From positions 12,635 through 76,634 of the forward strand of contig JAEWSJ010000027.1 of assembly GCA_023398335.1 (NCBI GenBank): a stretch of 64,000 nucleotides of DNA, written 5' to 3'. Shown here one piece after another: positions 36,197 through 44,958 of the stretch; within the stretch, counting starts at the first letter, position 1; every line of letters starts with the position of its first letter. The notes beneath the pieces were generated by a model. That model was not told the DNA's origin. It worked only from the letters and a program-made list of their open reading frames with translations, and did not search any database. Source of the DNA: Bacillota bacterium. Lineage in GTDB: Bacteria > Bacillota_I > Bacilli_A > RFN20 > CAG-288. The position numbers were made by a program, and so were the translations under genes.

Positions 36197-37369
36197 TTAC
36201 TTTAATTTAAATTCAAGATAAGCCGGATCATGATCGCTGAAAGCAAAACCATCAATTCCCTTTTTACCTTGCTTAGTTTTTATATTCTTATGTGATACTA
36301 TTTCAACATTATCCGAAACGACAAAGCCATCAACGACCGCTGTAAATGTCTTTCCTTCTTCCCATTCAATATCATTATTTCTACAAGTAGGAGTGTTATC
36401 GCTACCCACAACTGTAAAGTCATTTCCAAATGGAGTAGTCCCATCTTTTTCATAGACATAGGAAACCCAATCAGGGGTCTTTTTAGTCGTATTAAAAGCA
36501 CGAGTTGTTGTTTCATCATAATTATATTCAGGATTATATGTAATTAAATCATGATTGAAGTCTCCTCCAATAACTACATAATCTCCGTTTTGATAACAAG
36601 AAGCCGCAAATGAATATAATTCTTTCATTTGTTTTTCTCTAATGATTCCGCCTTCATCATATGCTGACATATGATTATTGATTAAATACAAATTTTTTCC
36701 ATTTTCAACACTAACAGTAGAAACAGAAAAGCAGCGATCTAAATCAAAAAACTTTGAAAAAGAAGTACTAATTGTATATTCTTTTCTTTGGACCTTATTT
36801 ATTTTGTATTTTGAGTAAGTCGCAATTCCAGCATTCGAAGCACCATGCATATCGTATAAAGGATACATCATATAAGCTGAATGGAAATTAGAACAAAAGA
36901 CATTATCGTAATTATTTTCACTACCATTAAGTTCTTTATTTATTATTTCATTTTGATTAACATGATACGATCTTGTTGAATTAGTATCCACTTCTTGGAA
37001 GAAAGCAAAATCAACACCAAGTTCATTAATAGTTTTAGAAGCTCCTTGAATATTAAATAAAACTTCTTCTTTGCTTCTAGCAGTCGAATAATGTCCACAA
37101 GTTGCATTTCCGTTATCATCATATCCAGTATCTAAAAAGAAAGTATAATCTTGCGAATACGCTCCAAAGCCAACATTATAAGTTGAACATGAGTAGGTAG
37201 TTGATTTTTTAACCGAGGTTGAAGAAGTAACTTCGATTGGAGTTAAATCAGTATTACCAATACGGTAATACGAGAAATAAACATAACCCACATAACTTGC
37301 AGGAACTAGTATTGCAACTCCTAGAACACTAAGTAGTGAAATCAAAGTAATCTTCAATGGCTTTTTCAT
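36197..37369 (-). CDS. Membrane-anchored endonuclease/exonuclease/phosphatase-fold protein
   Basis: 390 aa. N-terminal membrane anchor (ITLISLLSVLGVAILVPASYVGYVYF). EEP-fold motifs in order: STYNVGFGAY (Asn), AFFQEVD (metal Glu), INNHMS (His), VVIGGDFNHDL (Asp-Asn), and FSDHDPAYLEF (terminal Asp-His pair). The full catalytic set is present. The fold includes DNases, sphingomyelinases and inositol phosphatases; the extracytoplasmic location and neighbouring PLC and GDPD favour a lipid or phosphodiester substrate, but this is inferred. The N-terminal anchor resembles that of the adjacent PLC-like protein. Confidence 0.8.
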   Translation of the reverse strand: MKKPLKITLISLLSVLGVAILVPASYVGYVYFSYYRIGNTDLTPIEVTSSTSVKKSTTYSCSTYNVGFGAYSQDYTFFLDTGYDDNGNATCGHYSTARSKEEVLFNIQGASKTINELGVDFAFFQEVDTNSTRSYHVNQNEIINKELNGSENNYDNVFCSNFHSAYMMYPLYDMHGASNAGIATYSKYKINKVQRKEYTISTSFSKFFDLDRCFSVSTVSVENGKNLYLINNHMSAYDEGGIIREKQMKELYSFAASCYQNGDYVVIGGDFNHDLITYNPEYNYDETTTRAFNTTKKTPDWVSYVYEKDGTTPFGNDFTVVGSDNTPTCRNNDIEWEEGKTFTAVVDGFVVSDNVEIVSHKNIKTKQGKKGIDGFAFSDHDPAYLEFKLK

Positions 37370-37467
37370 AAATTTACTCCTGTATAAAATGTATACGCTT
37401 ACATTTTACAATAACAGCTTTGATTTTTGAATAAAAACGCTTGAAGTAATTGCACTTATTAAAAGCC

Positions 37468-37506
37468 AATAAAAAATGCAGAGAGAAGAAATTTCTACTC
37501 TGCATT
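37468..37506 (-). terminator. Terminator of the MFS-GDPD operon
   Basis: Minus-strand AATGCAGAG, loop, CTCTGCATT followed by TTTTATT, 15 bases past the GDPD stop codon. Confidence 0.7.
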
Positions 37507-37520
37507 AATTCAACAACTAA

Positions 37521-38258
37521 TTATTTATTCTTTTTCTTTAAAGCATCAACTACAAGTTTATAATCCATATGTTGGAATGTTACTGTATCGACATAAGGAA
37601 GAACTCGATTTAATTCTTCTTCGCTTTGAATAGTCCATACATTTACTAAATGATGAATATAATACTTTTTTACTTTATCTGACTCAAATAACTTCTGATC
37701 AAGATCAACTGATTCAAATAAATTACGTAAGGAATAAGTCCACCCATGTGAAGGAGTAACAAGTAAAGAACGCATATAGCCAGAATGAGCAAATGGAACT
37801 AAAGAACGAGGATCAAAGGAAATAAGCCAAAAATTCTTCTTATCTTTAATATCCTTAAGTTCTTCTTTTAATTTTTTTGCTAAAGGCTTATAGTTCTTTC
37901 TAAATACTTTAAGTTCAACAACAATAGGTACGACTTCATTAACAAGTTCTAAGACCTCTTTAAACGTCGGTATTTCTCCGCCGTCAAGAAGTTTATAATT
38001 ATCTTTGATTTCTTGAACTGTTAAATCTTCAATAATACCTTCTTTGCCTGTTGTTCTCTTTAATTCTTCATCATGGCAAACAATAAGTTTATTATCTTTA
38101 GTAAGATGAACATCAAGTTCAATGGCCAGATTATGATCAATGGCATTTTTAAATGCTTTAATGCCATTTTCAGTAAACTCTTCCGTATGAAGTCCACGAT
38201 GAGCAATACCTTGTAAAAACAATGGATTTAAGTTTTTAATAACTTTACTTTTTTTCAT
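37521..38258 (-). CDS. Glycerophosphodiester phosphodiesterase
   Basis: 245 aa, TIM-barrel GDPD. Motifs: IAHRGLHTEEFTENG (catalytic His, Glu), AIELDVHLTKDNKLIVCHDE (metal Glu/Asp and the second His), IPTFKEVLELV, and VVELK. No signal peptide, so it acts in the cytoplasm, hydrolysing glycerophosphodiesters to glycerol 3-phosphate and an alcohol. It is 25 bp after an MFS transporter in the same operon, which may import the substrate. Confidence 0.92.
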   Translation of the reverse strand: MKKSKVIKNLNPLFLQGIAHRGLHTEEFTENGIKAFKNAIDHNLAIELDVHLTKDNKLIVCHDEELKRTTGKEGIIEDLTVQEIKDNYKLLDGGEIPTFKEVLELVNEVVPIVVELKVFRKNYKPLAKKLKEELKDIKDKKNFWLISFDPRSLVPFAHSGYMRSLLVTPSHGWTYSLRNLFESVDLDQKLFESDKVKKYYIHHLVNVWTIQSEEELNRVLPYVDTVTFQHMDYKLVVDALKKKNK

Positions 38259-38283
38259 AATATAAATAAAATCTCTTTTCTAA

Positions 38284-39729
38284 TTAATCATCAACATCAA
38301 ATGAAGCTAAACCTTTTTTAAAATTCAATTTCTTATTCTTAACGTTTTTAATAAATAAGAATACCGCTAAGGAAACACTAACACAAATAAAGGCATAGAA
38401 TGGTAAGATTTTGAAGGAAAAATTATCATTAAGTAACAATAAACCAATTAAACATGGAGTAATTGTTTGAGCTGTCATTGAGGAAGCATAATAATATCCA
38501 GTGAATCTACCAATTTTCTTCTTGGAACATAATTCAACAACCATCGGGAAGGAATTAATATGTACTAGAGACATACCGAATCCTTTTAAAGCCCAAACAA
38601 AGTAAATATAAATTGGGAAGGAATTATATCCTTCAGCAGGTATATTAACTGGAATGGAATACGATAATACTCCCCACATAATATAAGCGAACAAAGTAAG
38701 TGATAAGCCACCAACTACTGTCCATTTACGTCCAATTTTAGAAGCAATTATACCGCCCATAACGAAACCTAAGACACTACCAACACCACCAACTAAAACA
38801 TTGATTAAGTTTGAACTAGATTTACAATGTAAATAATAGATAGCGTAGTTATTCATAAATGTTCCGATACCATTATCTGCCATGAACCAGAAGAACTCAG
38901 CTACTAGAATAAGAATCAACATTGTTAAGTTAGCTTTACTCATTGGTTTCTTATCATCATCTTCAACACTATCGCTAATTTCAGCTAATTTTTCACCTAA
39001 TTCTAAATCATCCTTTACTTCTTCTTCGACCTTGTTTTCATTAATAGAGAAAAACAAAACCATAGCCGAAATAACCATAAGCGCAGAAGCGACTAAAAAC
39101 GGCCCTTCGATCAACCAAATGTTTCCATTTCCATTAAGCCAGTTAGCTGAATCTTTACCTAAGTATTCAGATAAAACGAAGACTAATCCTACAACAGTTG
39201 CAAACGCGCCACCAATATAGCCCATGATGTTAATAACACCATTCGCCTTACTTCTAAGTGGTTTAGGAGTAATATCTGGCATTAAGGCAACAGCTGGATT
39301 ACGATACATCATTGCAAAGGCCACAACTACAGCCATCATCGCTATTGTTCCACCTACATTATGGTAGTGGAATAAAAGAGGAATAAATGGGAAAGCAACC
39401 GCACAACAGAATGTACCAGCTAAGATATATGGCATTCTCTTACCGATCTTAGTATGGGTTTTATCCGATAAAGTACCGAATATAGGCAATAAGATCAACG
39501 CAGCTAAATTATCTAACGCCATCATAATACCAACTAAGTATTGAACCTCATCTACAGATTTACCTGGAAAAGCTTCTTTAAATAGTTCGGTTAAAAGAGT
39601 CGGACACCACGTATCATATACTTGCCATAAAAGCAAGATGCCAAAAAACGCGAAACCAATTATAAACGTCCTTTTATAATTTAGTTTCAAAGGAGAGTCT
39701 GCCAAAACTTCTTTACTAGATTTGTTCAT
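38284..39729 (-). CDS. Major facilitator superfamily transporter
   Basis: 481 aa, 12 predicted membrane helices with a charged central loop (EEEVKDDLELGEKLAEISDS). The loop between helices 2 and 3 reads GTLSDKTHTKIGKRMPYILA, the MFS signature in the form seen in sugar:cation symporters (GPH/SLC45-like), and TPKPLRSKANGV follows helix 5. Coupled to the GDPD gene downstream, so a glycerophosphodiester or sugar substrate is likely; not determinable from sequence. Confidence 0.8.
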   Translation of the reverse strand: MNKSSKEVLADSPLKLNYKRTFIIGFAFFGILLLWQVYDTWCPTLLTELFKEAFPGKSVDEVQYLVGIMMALDNLAALILLPIFGTLSDKTHTKIGKRMPYILAGTFCCAVAFPFIPLLFHYHNVGGTIAMMAVVVAFAMMYRNPAVALMPDITPKPLRSKANGVINIMGYIGGAFATVVGLVFVLSEYLGKDSANWLNGNGNIWLIEGPFLVASALMVISAMVLFFSINENKVEEEVKDDLELGEKLAEISDSVEDDDKKPMSKANLTMLILILVAEFFWFMADNGIGTFMNNYAIYYLHCKSSSNLINVLVGGVGSVLGFVMGGIIASKIGRKWTVVGGLSLTLFAYIMWGVLSYSIPVNIPAEGYNSFPIYIYFVWALKGFGMSLVHINSFPMVVELCSKKKIGRFTGYYYASSMTAQTITPCLIGLLLLNDNFSFKILPFYAFICVSVSLAVFLFIKNVKNKKLNFKKGLASFDVDD

Positions 39730-39894
39730 AAATATAAAATTTACCTTTCTAGTTATATTTTAGCAATTTAGAATTAAAAAATCATAAAAACTTACATTTG
39801 TTACTTATATTATGAAAACGATAAAGTGAAACAAGCATAATAGTTCATAATATGAAGTTATATAACGCCTTATTACTCTTTTTGATTTTTTTGC

Positions 39895-39934
39895 AAAAAA
39901 ATGACCCCCTCTAAGTTTATTCTCAGCGGGGGTT
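39895..39934 (-). terminator. Terminator of the collagen-like lipoprotein gene
   Basis: Minus-strand AACCCCC, 19-base loop, GGGGGTCA then seven T, about 25 bases past the stop codon. Confidence 0.7.
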
Positions 39935-39957
39935 AAGTTCACAAAATAGATTACTAA

Positions 39958-42137
39958 CTAAATAGCTGCGTAACCAATCATTAAATTCGAAGAATCATAG
40001 GCATAAACCATAATCTTAACAGTATCCTTTACGGTTATTGAAGAATCTTTATCAAAGATAACACTATAATTACCGTATGATTGACCAGCTTTAAATATAA
40101 AGTAAGTATTTGTACCATCATTATATGTTGTATCATTACCCATAGTTACACTTGAAATATCTGTACAATCAATAACCTTATATCTATATATATCAGTTAA
40201 TTTAGAAATATCATGATATTTCTTTGAATACACTGTTGTTAACGATGTACCATATTTGCCATCTCCTTGATCTAATGTAGCATAGAATTTTGCTTTAACT
40301 ACATAGTAAGAAACATCAGTATTAGTAGTACATGAAGCTGTAATATGTCTACTACTATTATAGTCTGTCGCTTTAGCAAGAGATAAACCAACGTTAGATA
40401 CATCACAGGCTCCCTCTCCAGCATTAACTACCTTACCTTCACCGATATATGTAGCTCTATAATCTTCAAATGCAGCATTCGAAATATTACATGAAGAAAG
40501 TAATCCGGATTTATTAATACCGATAATAGAACCAGTGTTTTTACAATCGTTTACTGAAAGAGTATATTGAGTTAGGCGGCTTTCATTACCAATTAACATA
40601 CCTGCATAAACTGAACGCATAACTCCAGCGAATTCACAATTTGTAAAGCTAAGGTTGCCACCTATATCAACATATCCACCTAAGAATGCACCCATATATG
40701 CGGTACCAGTTATACTACCGGAGTTCTTACAATTTGTAAACGAAACAGGTTGAGAAGCACCGCAAGCAACATAGAACGAATCATTGGTTCCACCGTTTTC
40801 AATCTTTGAACCACTTAATATATTTACATTATTAAATGATAATGATCCATCTTTTGCAGCGGTAGATATTCCATAAGCACTACTATAGCCATGATATGCA
40901 GATAATACTACATTATCAGATAATAAATCAAGGTTCTTAAACTCTACATTACCCATTAAGTCAGTAATTAAAGGTTTCAAATCTTCTCCTGTTCGACTTA
41001 AAGTTAGTTTATGATTGCCACCATCTAAATGGCCAACAAAAGCACTAATACTATCATTTACTTGGAAGCTAATATCCGCTGTCATTTTATAGTAATATTC
41101 AGGGAATTTAGCTGAGAAACCATCTTTTACAAACTCATAATTCGCTTTAAGTGCATCTGACACTTTATATAATTTAGAGAAATCATCACTATTAGAAATT
41201 AAGAACGGACTGGCTTCTGTTCCTTTACCTTTTTTAAATGATACAACCGGAGTATCTTCAGGTAAATGAATTTCCTTAGAGCAATTAGCGCATGTATATG
41301 TATGAGTTATATAAACTGAACTACCATAAACTTTATATTCAAGATTTATAGAAGGAATATATTCATGTTCACATTCACCATTAATATTTCCAATTTTTGT
41401 CCACGAACCAGTAGTCTTCTTATATGTGTCTCCAGTAGAAACATCGATATATGTATCTCCATCGTTACCTAAAGTAGCATTAGGAACTCCAGATCCAGAT
41501 AAGATTGAACTACCATCTTTTCCGTTAGTACCATCAGCGCCATTAGTACCATCTTTACCGTTAGCTTTTACGCCAGTATCGGTAGTGCCAATCCACCAGT
41601 TACCATTATCCCCAATGAATGGCGTTTTACCATCTTTTCCATTGGTTCCGTCAGCACCATTAGCACCGTTAGTTCCGTTGGTTCCGTCAGCACCATTAGC
41701 TTTTATGCCGGTGTCTGTAGTGCCAATCCACCAGTTACCATTATCCCCAATGAATGGCGTTTTACCATCTTTTCCATTGGTTCCGTTAGTTCCGTTGGTT
41801 CCATCTTTTCCATCAGCACCATCTTTTCCGTCAGTACCATCCTTACCCCCAGCTCTAACGCCGGTATCGGTAGTACCAATCCACCAGTTACCATTATCAC
41901 CGATAAATGGAGTCTTTCCGTCTACACCATCAGCTCCTTTAATTGAAGCTAACCATTGCTCATAGGTTCCAGTATAACCGTCCTTTTTTGCAAGTAAGTA
42001 AATATTGTAGATCTTTTGTTCTTCTTCACTCAATGTAATAGTTGAAGAAGGAGCAGGTATATCATCACCACAAGATGTGATTCCACATACAGAAAGAGCT
42101 ACAACAGCTAAAACAGCAACATTTTTTTAGTTTTCAT
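39958..42137 (-). CDS. Collagen-like surface lipoprotein, out of frame at a 7-A tract
   Basis: The long open part starts at 42033 without an SD. Upstream in the same frame it reads VAVLAVVALSVCGITSCGDD, a lipoprotein signal with lipobox Cys, and an ATG with AAGGA eight bases upstream lies at 42137, but the frame between them is off by one at a run of seven A (42122-42128). Eight A would give MKTKKNVAVLAVVA. Mature protein: an EEQKIYNIYLLAKKDGYTGT segment, three repeats of a GKTPFIGDNGNWWIGTTDTG unit with Gly-X-Y collagen-like stretches, a Cys-rich spacer (CEHEY..CANC) and a beta-helix-like C-terminus. Cell-surface adhesin-like role suspected. Possibly phase variable, mutated, or a sequencing error. 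Confidence 0.75.
41515..41935 (-). repeat. Coding tandem repeats of the collagen-like lipoprotein
   Basis: Three copies of a module encoding GDNGNWWIGTTDTG followed by Gly-X-Y triplets (KDGTNG, ADGTNG). Two copies share a DNA stretch of roughly 70 identical bases offset by 135 bp (starting at about 41584 and 41719). Such near-identical repeats favour copy-number change by recombination. Confidence 0.8.
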
Positions 42138-42284
42138 AAAAATAGTCCTTCTAATTAATAATATATATTAAAAATAAATTTACGCAAATAAAAAAATAAT
42201 CGCTATTTTAGCGCTTGTTACAGCAAAATAAAGATTGATAAAAATAATATTTTAATATTGACAAAAAAGTTTGCTAACTTGTGA

Positions 42285-42920
42285 TTAGCAAACTTTATAA
42301 TCTATTATTTTGTCTTCTAATTCTAGTAAAGAAGATATCTTATTCTTTTCACCTTCGATTACGCCAAATCCATATGCCGCATGAATAAATTTTACTCCAG
42401 CTTTTATAGATTCTGTTTTATCTTTATACGTATCTCCGATATACACAATATCATCAATCTTATATTTATCTTTAAGCATCAAAATATTCTTCCATTTTGG
42501 TTCTCCAGAGTCACCAATACATAGATGATCAGTAAAGTAATTGTTCATACCTAAAGCATTTAGATAATCTTCAATATATCCTTTTCCACAATTTGAAACA
42601 ATAAATAAAGGATACTTCTTTGCTAAACTCTCAAGCACTTCTCTTTCATGTGGATACATGATTCCAGGATGAGCAGCCAAATATTCAATTTCCGCATTTA
42701 AGCAGATAGAAAATAATCTCATTCCTTCTTCTAAATCCACATCATTAAAAGCAATGACCGCTGTTTCTTCCGGAGTTAATCCCATGAACGATTTCATGGA
42801 CTCCAAAGTAAAACGATATGGTTTATTATTTTTAATCATCGCCTCATTCCAACTATCAGTAAGTGGAACTAAGGCATTCCATAAAGTGCCATCTAAGTCA
42901 AAGAATATTGCTTTATTCAT
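42285..42920 (-). CDS. HAD-family hydrolase (phosphoglycolate phosphatase-like)
   Basis: 211 aa. HAD motif I FFDLDGTLWN, motif II FIVSNCGKG, motif III Lys in PKWKNILMLK, motif IV VYIGDTYKDK. The helical cap between motif I and II is of the C1 type seen in phosphoglycolate/beta-phosphoglucomutase relatives. Cytoplasmic phosphatase; substrate not predictable. SD GGAG precedes ATG 42920. Single gene. Confidence 0.88.
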   Translation of the reverse strand: MNKAIFFDLDGTLWNALVPLTDSWNEAMIKNNKPYRFTLESMKSFMGLTPEETAVIAFNDVDLEEGMRLFSICLNAEIEYLAAHPGIMYPHEREVLESLAKKYPLFIVSNCGKGYIEDYLNALGMNNYFTDHLCIGDSGEPKWKNILMLKDKYKIDDIVYIGDTYKDKTESIKAGVKFIHAAYGFGVIEGEKNKISSLLELEDKIIDYKVC

Positions 42921-43004
42921 ATCTATCTATCTCCAAATCTATCTACCATCTATAAATATATCAAAGAATATATATGAAACAAGTAAATGTGATAAAAATA
43001 CGAA

Positions 43005-43781
43005 TTATTTATTAACGTTATAGAAACCAGAAATACCAACTTGAACTTTTACCGAATGACCGAATGACCAAATTGAAGCTGCAAATGTAACTTCATGATA
43101 AAGATTATCAGAAGTATATGTATAATTTTCAACAATAAGTTTTATTTTTTTCCATCCTCGCTCTTCTCAATAGTAAGATTTCTCACTGTCTCCATCTGAG
43201 ACAATAAGAGAATGAGTGAAATTCTTAATATATTGAATAATGTACTTTTTACCATTAAACATCGTACATTGAGAATATACTAAAAGAACCTTACTCTTTG
43301 TTGTTTCAATTCGATAATCATTAATATTTTCCTTGTAAACTTTGGTAAGTTGACAATTAAAGCGACAGTTTTTATTGCAAATGAAATCATAGCATTTATA
43401 AGGACTCTTAATTAAAGACTTAGTATCCTTGCTTAAATTGAATGTTTCTTTGGTATCAAAATCTAAAAAGCGATATCCATCAAAGAAATTATTTTTCACT
43501 AATTTCTTAAGATATTCATCATCACTCACAAATGCATATCTAATTCGAAAAAAATATGTGTGGCGGTTCATATGCTCTAAAGCAAGCAGAATATTTTTGT
43601 AATCTTCATTAATTCCAATTACTTCAGTTGAATCTAAATTAAGAATAATAGACGGATTATTCTTATCAATTAGCAAAGCTCAGGTATTCACTTGTTCTTT
43701 CACTTGGCTTATAAACAATTTTAAATAATCTTTAATTTTACTTGATATTGCTTCAAGTTTAATATATGTATTATCTTCCAT
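43005..43781 (-). pseudogene. Unknown protein frame interrupted by two in-frame TGA codons
   Basis: From ATG 43781 the frame reads MEDNTYIKLEAISSKIKDYL, hits TGA at 43680, continues for 170 codons (LLIDKNNPSIILNLDSTEVI ... CNKNCRFNCQ ... KKYIIQYIKNF), hits a second TGA at 43167 and runs on for 54 codons (EERGWKKIKLIVENYT ... GISGFYNVNK) to TAA at 43005. All three parts are in one frame and no TAA or TAG occurs inside, despite the AT-rich DNA. The middle part resembles a PAS-like sensor with a Cys cluster, but I do not recognise the family. TGG-to-TGA mutation is the simplest cause; other genes here use TGA as stop. Confidence 0.45.
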
Positions 43782-44285
43782 CCTTTTCTCAGATTTGAAC
43801 GAGAAATCAAACACTAAAAATAATTACAACAATCAAAGGATAGGTTAAAAACCTATAATGGGTTTTCAAAAAGCAAATCTTTTTATAAAAACATATATAT
43901 AGGTTTTTCTATTTAACAATATATTGTTTGTTTATATCCAACTAATAATAAATCATATATATATGCATAAAAGATAAATCAATAAATCAAAATAACAGGT
44001 ATTTAAAATCAACGCATATATATAATTCATAAAATATATATTTTGTTTCATAAATTACCTATTACTATTTTTACATTAATATAAAAATATACATAAAAAT
44101 GTAGCTAAACATAGCGTATACCGATCTACGTTGTTCGGCTTTTTACGCATTATTCAACATAATAATAATGTCAGTGTTTAGAAATGTTACATTCATAATT
44201 CCGTTGAAAAGTAAAAAGCAATATCGGATATAATGAAAGAAAAAAAGTAAAATATTAAAATAATTGTATCAATTTGTATCACGGA
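43782..44285. other. AT-rich intergenic region
   Basis: About 500 bases without a gene. It is rich in ATATAT runs and holds a perfect 14-bp palindrome AACAATATATTGTT at 43916-43929. No promoter, RNA or protein remnant could be supported beyond that. Confidence 0.5.
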
Positions 44286-44312
44286 AAATAAAAAAGCCCG
44301 ATTTAAAGGGCT
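44286..44312 (-). terminator. Terminator after tRNA-Trp
   Basis: Minus-strand AGCCC, short loop, GGGCT, then six T. It is 12 bases past the tRNA CCA end. Confidence 0.7.
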
Positions 44313-44324
44313 ATTTTAACTATA

Positions 44325-44398
44325 TGGCGGGGGAAGAATGAATCGAACACTCAACAGCGGTTTTGGAGACCGAAGTTATACCATTTAACTATTCCCCC
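44325..44398 (-). tRNA. tRNA-Trp (CCA)
   Basis: 74 nt with encoded CCA and discriminator G. Acceptor GGGGGAA/TTCCCCC, anticodon loop CTCCAAA (CCA), T-arm GAGTGTTCGATTCATTC. The CCA anticodon reads only UGG, in line with a standard code. It follows yqeY by about 35 bases and may be co-transcribed with the dnaE operon. Confidence 0.95.
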
Positions 44399-44433
44399 AA
44401 AAGGAAGTGGCTTATAGTTTCCTTCTTACAAAA

Positions 44434-44856
44434 CTATATGCCTCTTGCAATTTTGCTGACTAAAGACATATCTACTTTACCAGCATAATTTGACTTGAAG
44501 TACGACATAACATTCTTCATTGATTTGTCCTCAAGTCCCGAGATGATATTCTTAATTTCATCTTCACTTAACATTTTAGGAAGATAGAATGAAAGAACAT
44601 CAATTTGAATCTGAGTGTTCTTGATAGAGTCTTCCCGACCAGCTTTAACATACATTTCTTTTTCTTCTTCAAGTTCCTTACAAACTTTTTGAATAAGAGA
44701 AACAACATCAGCATCGGAAGTTTCTTTACCGTCCTTACGGTTTTCAATATTTACAAGCATGTATTTATTGATAAGGACGCTAAGAGCAGCTCTCTTAACC
44801 GAATCATGATCCTTTAACGCCTGAACGTTAGCTTTTTTCAATTCATCAATTAACAT
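44434..44856 (-). CDS. yqeY: GatB/YqeY domain protein
   Basis: 140 aa from ATG 44856 (AGGTG six bases upstream); the frame is open further but the family starts here with MLIDELKKANVQALK. It has the helical YqeY pattern: AALSVLINKY, the EEEKEMYVKAGRED helix, and a tRNA-binding-like C-terminal part LSFYLPKMLSEDEI. Homologous to the tail domain of GatB; cellular role not established. Last protein gene of the dnaE-polA-mutM/coaE operon. Confidence 0.9.
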   Translation of the reverse strand: MLIDELKKANVQALKDHDSVKRAALSVLINKYMLVNIENRKDGKETSDADVVSLIQKVCKELEEEKEMYVKAGREDSIKNTQIQIDVLSFYLPKMLSEDEIKNIISGLEDKSMKNVMSYFKSNYAGKVDMSLVSKIARGI

Positions 44857-44958
44857 ATCAATCACCTCAGCATTAGAAATCATACCATGAAATGTATTCG
44901 TTTTCAAGAAAATTAATACATCATTTATCACAAGCTCGCGCCAGTGAATAATAAATAA

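Noticed and set aside
41426..41965. A proline-rich 179-aa open frame on the plus strand
   Set aside because: It is the complement of the Gly-X-Y coding repeats; period and composition are explained by the lipoprotein gene on the other strand.
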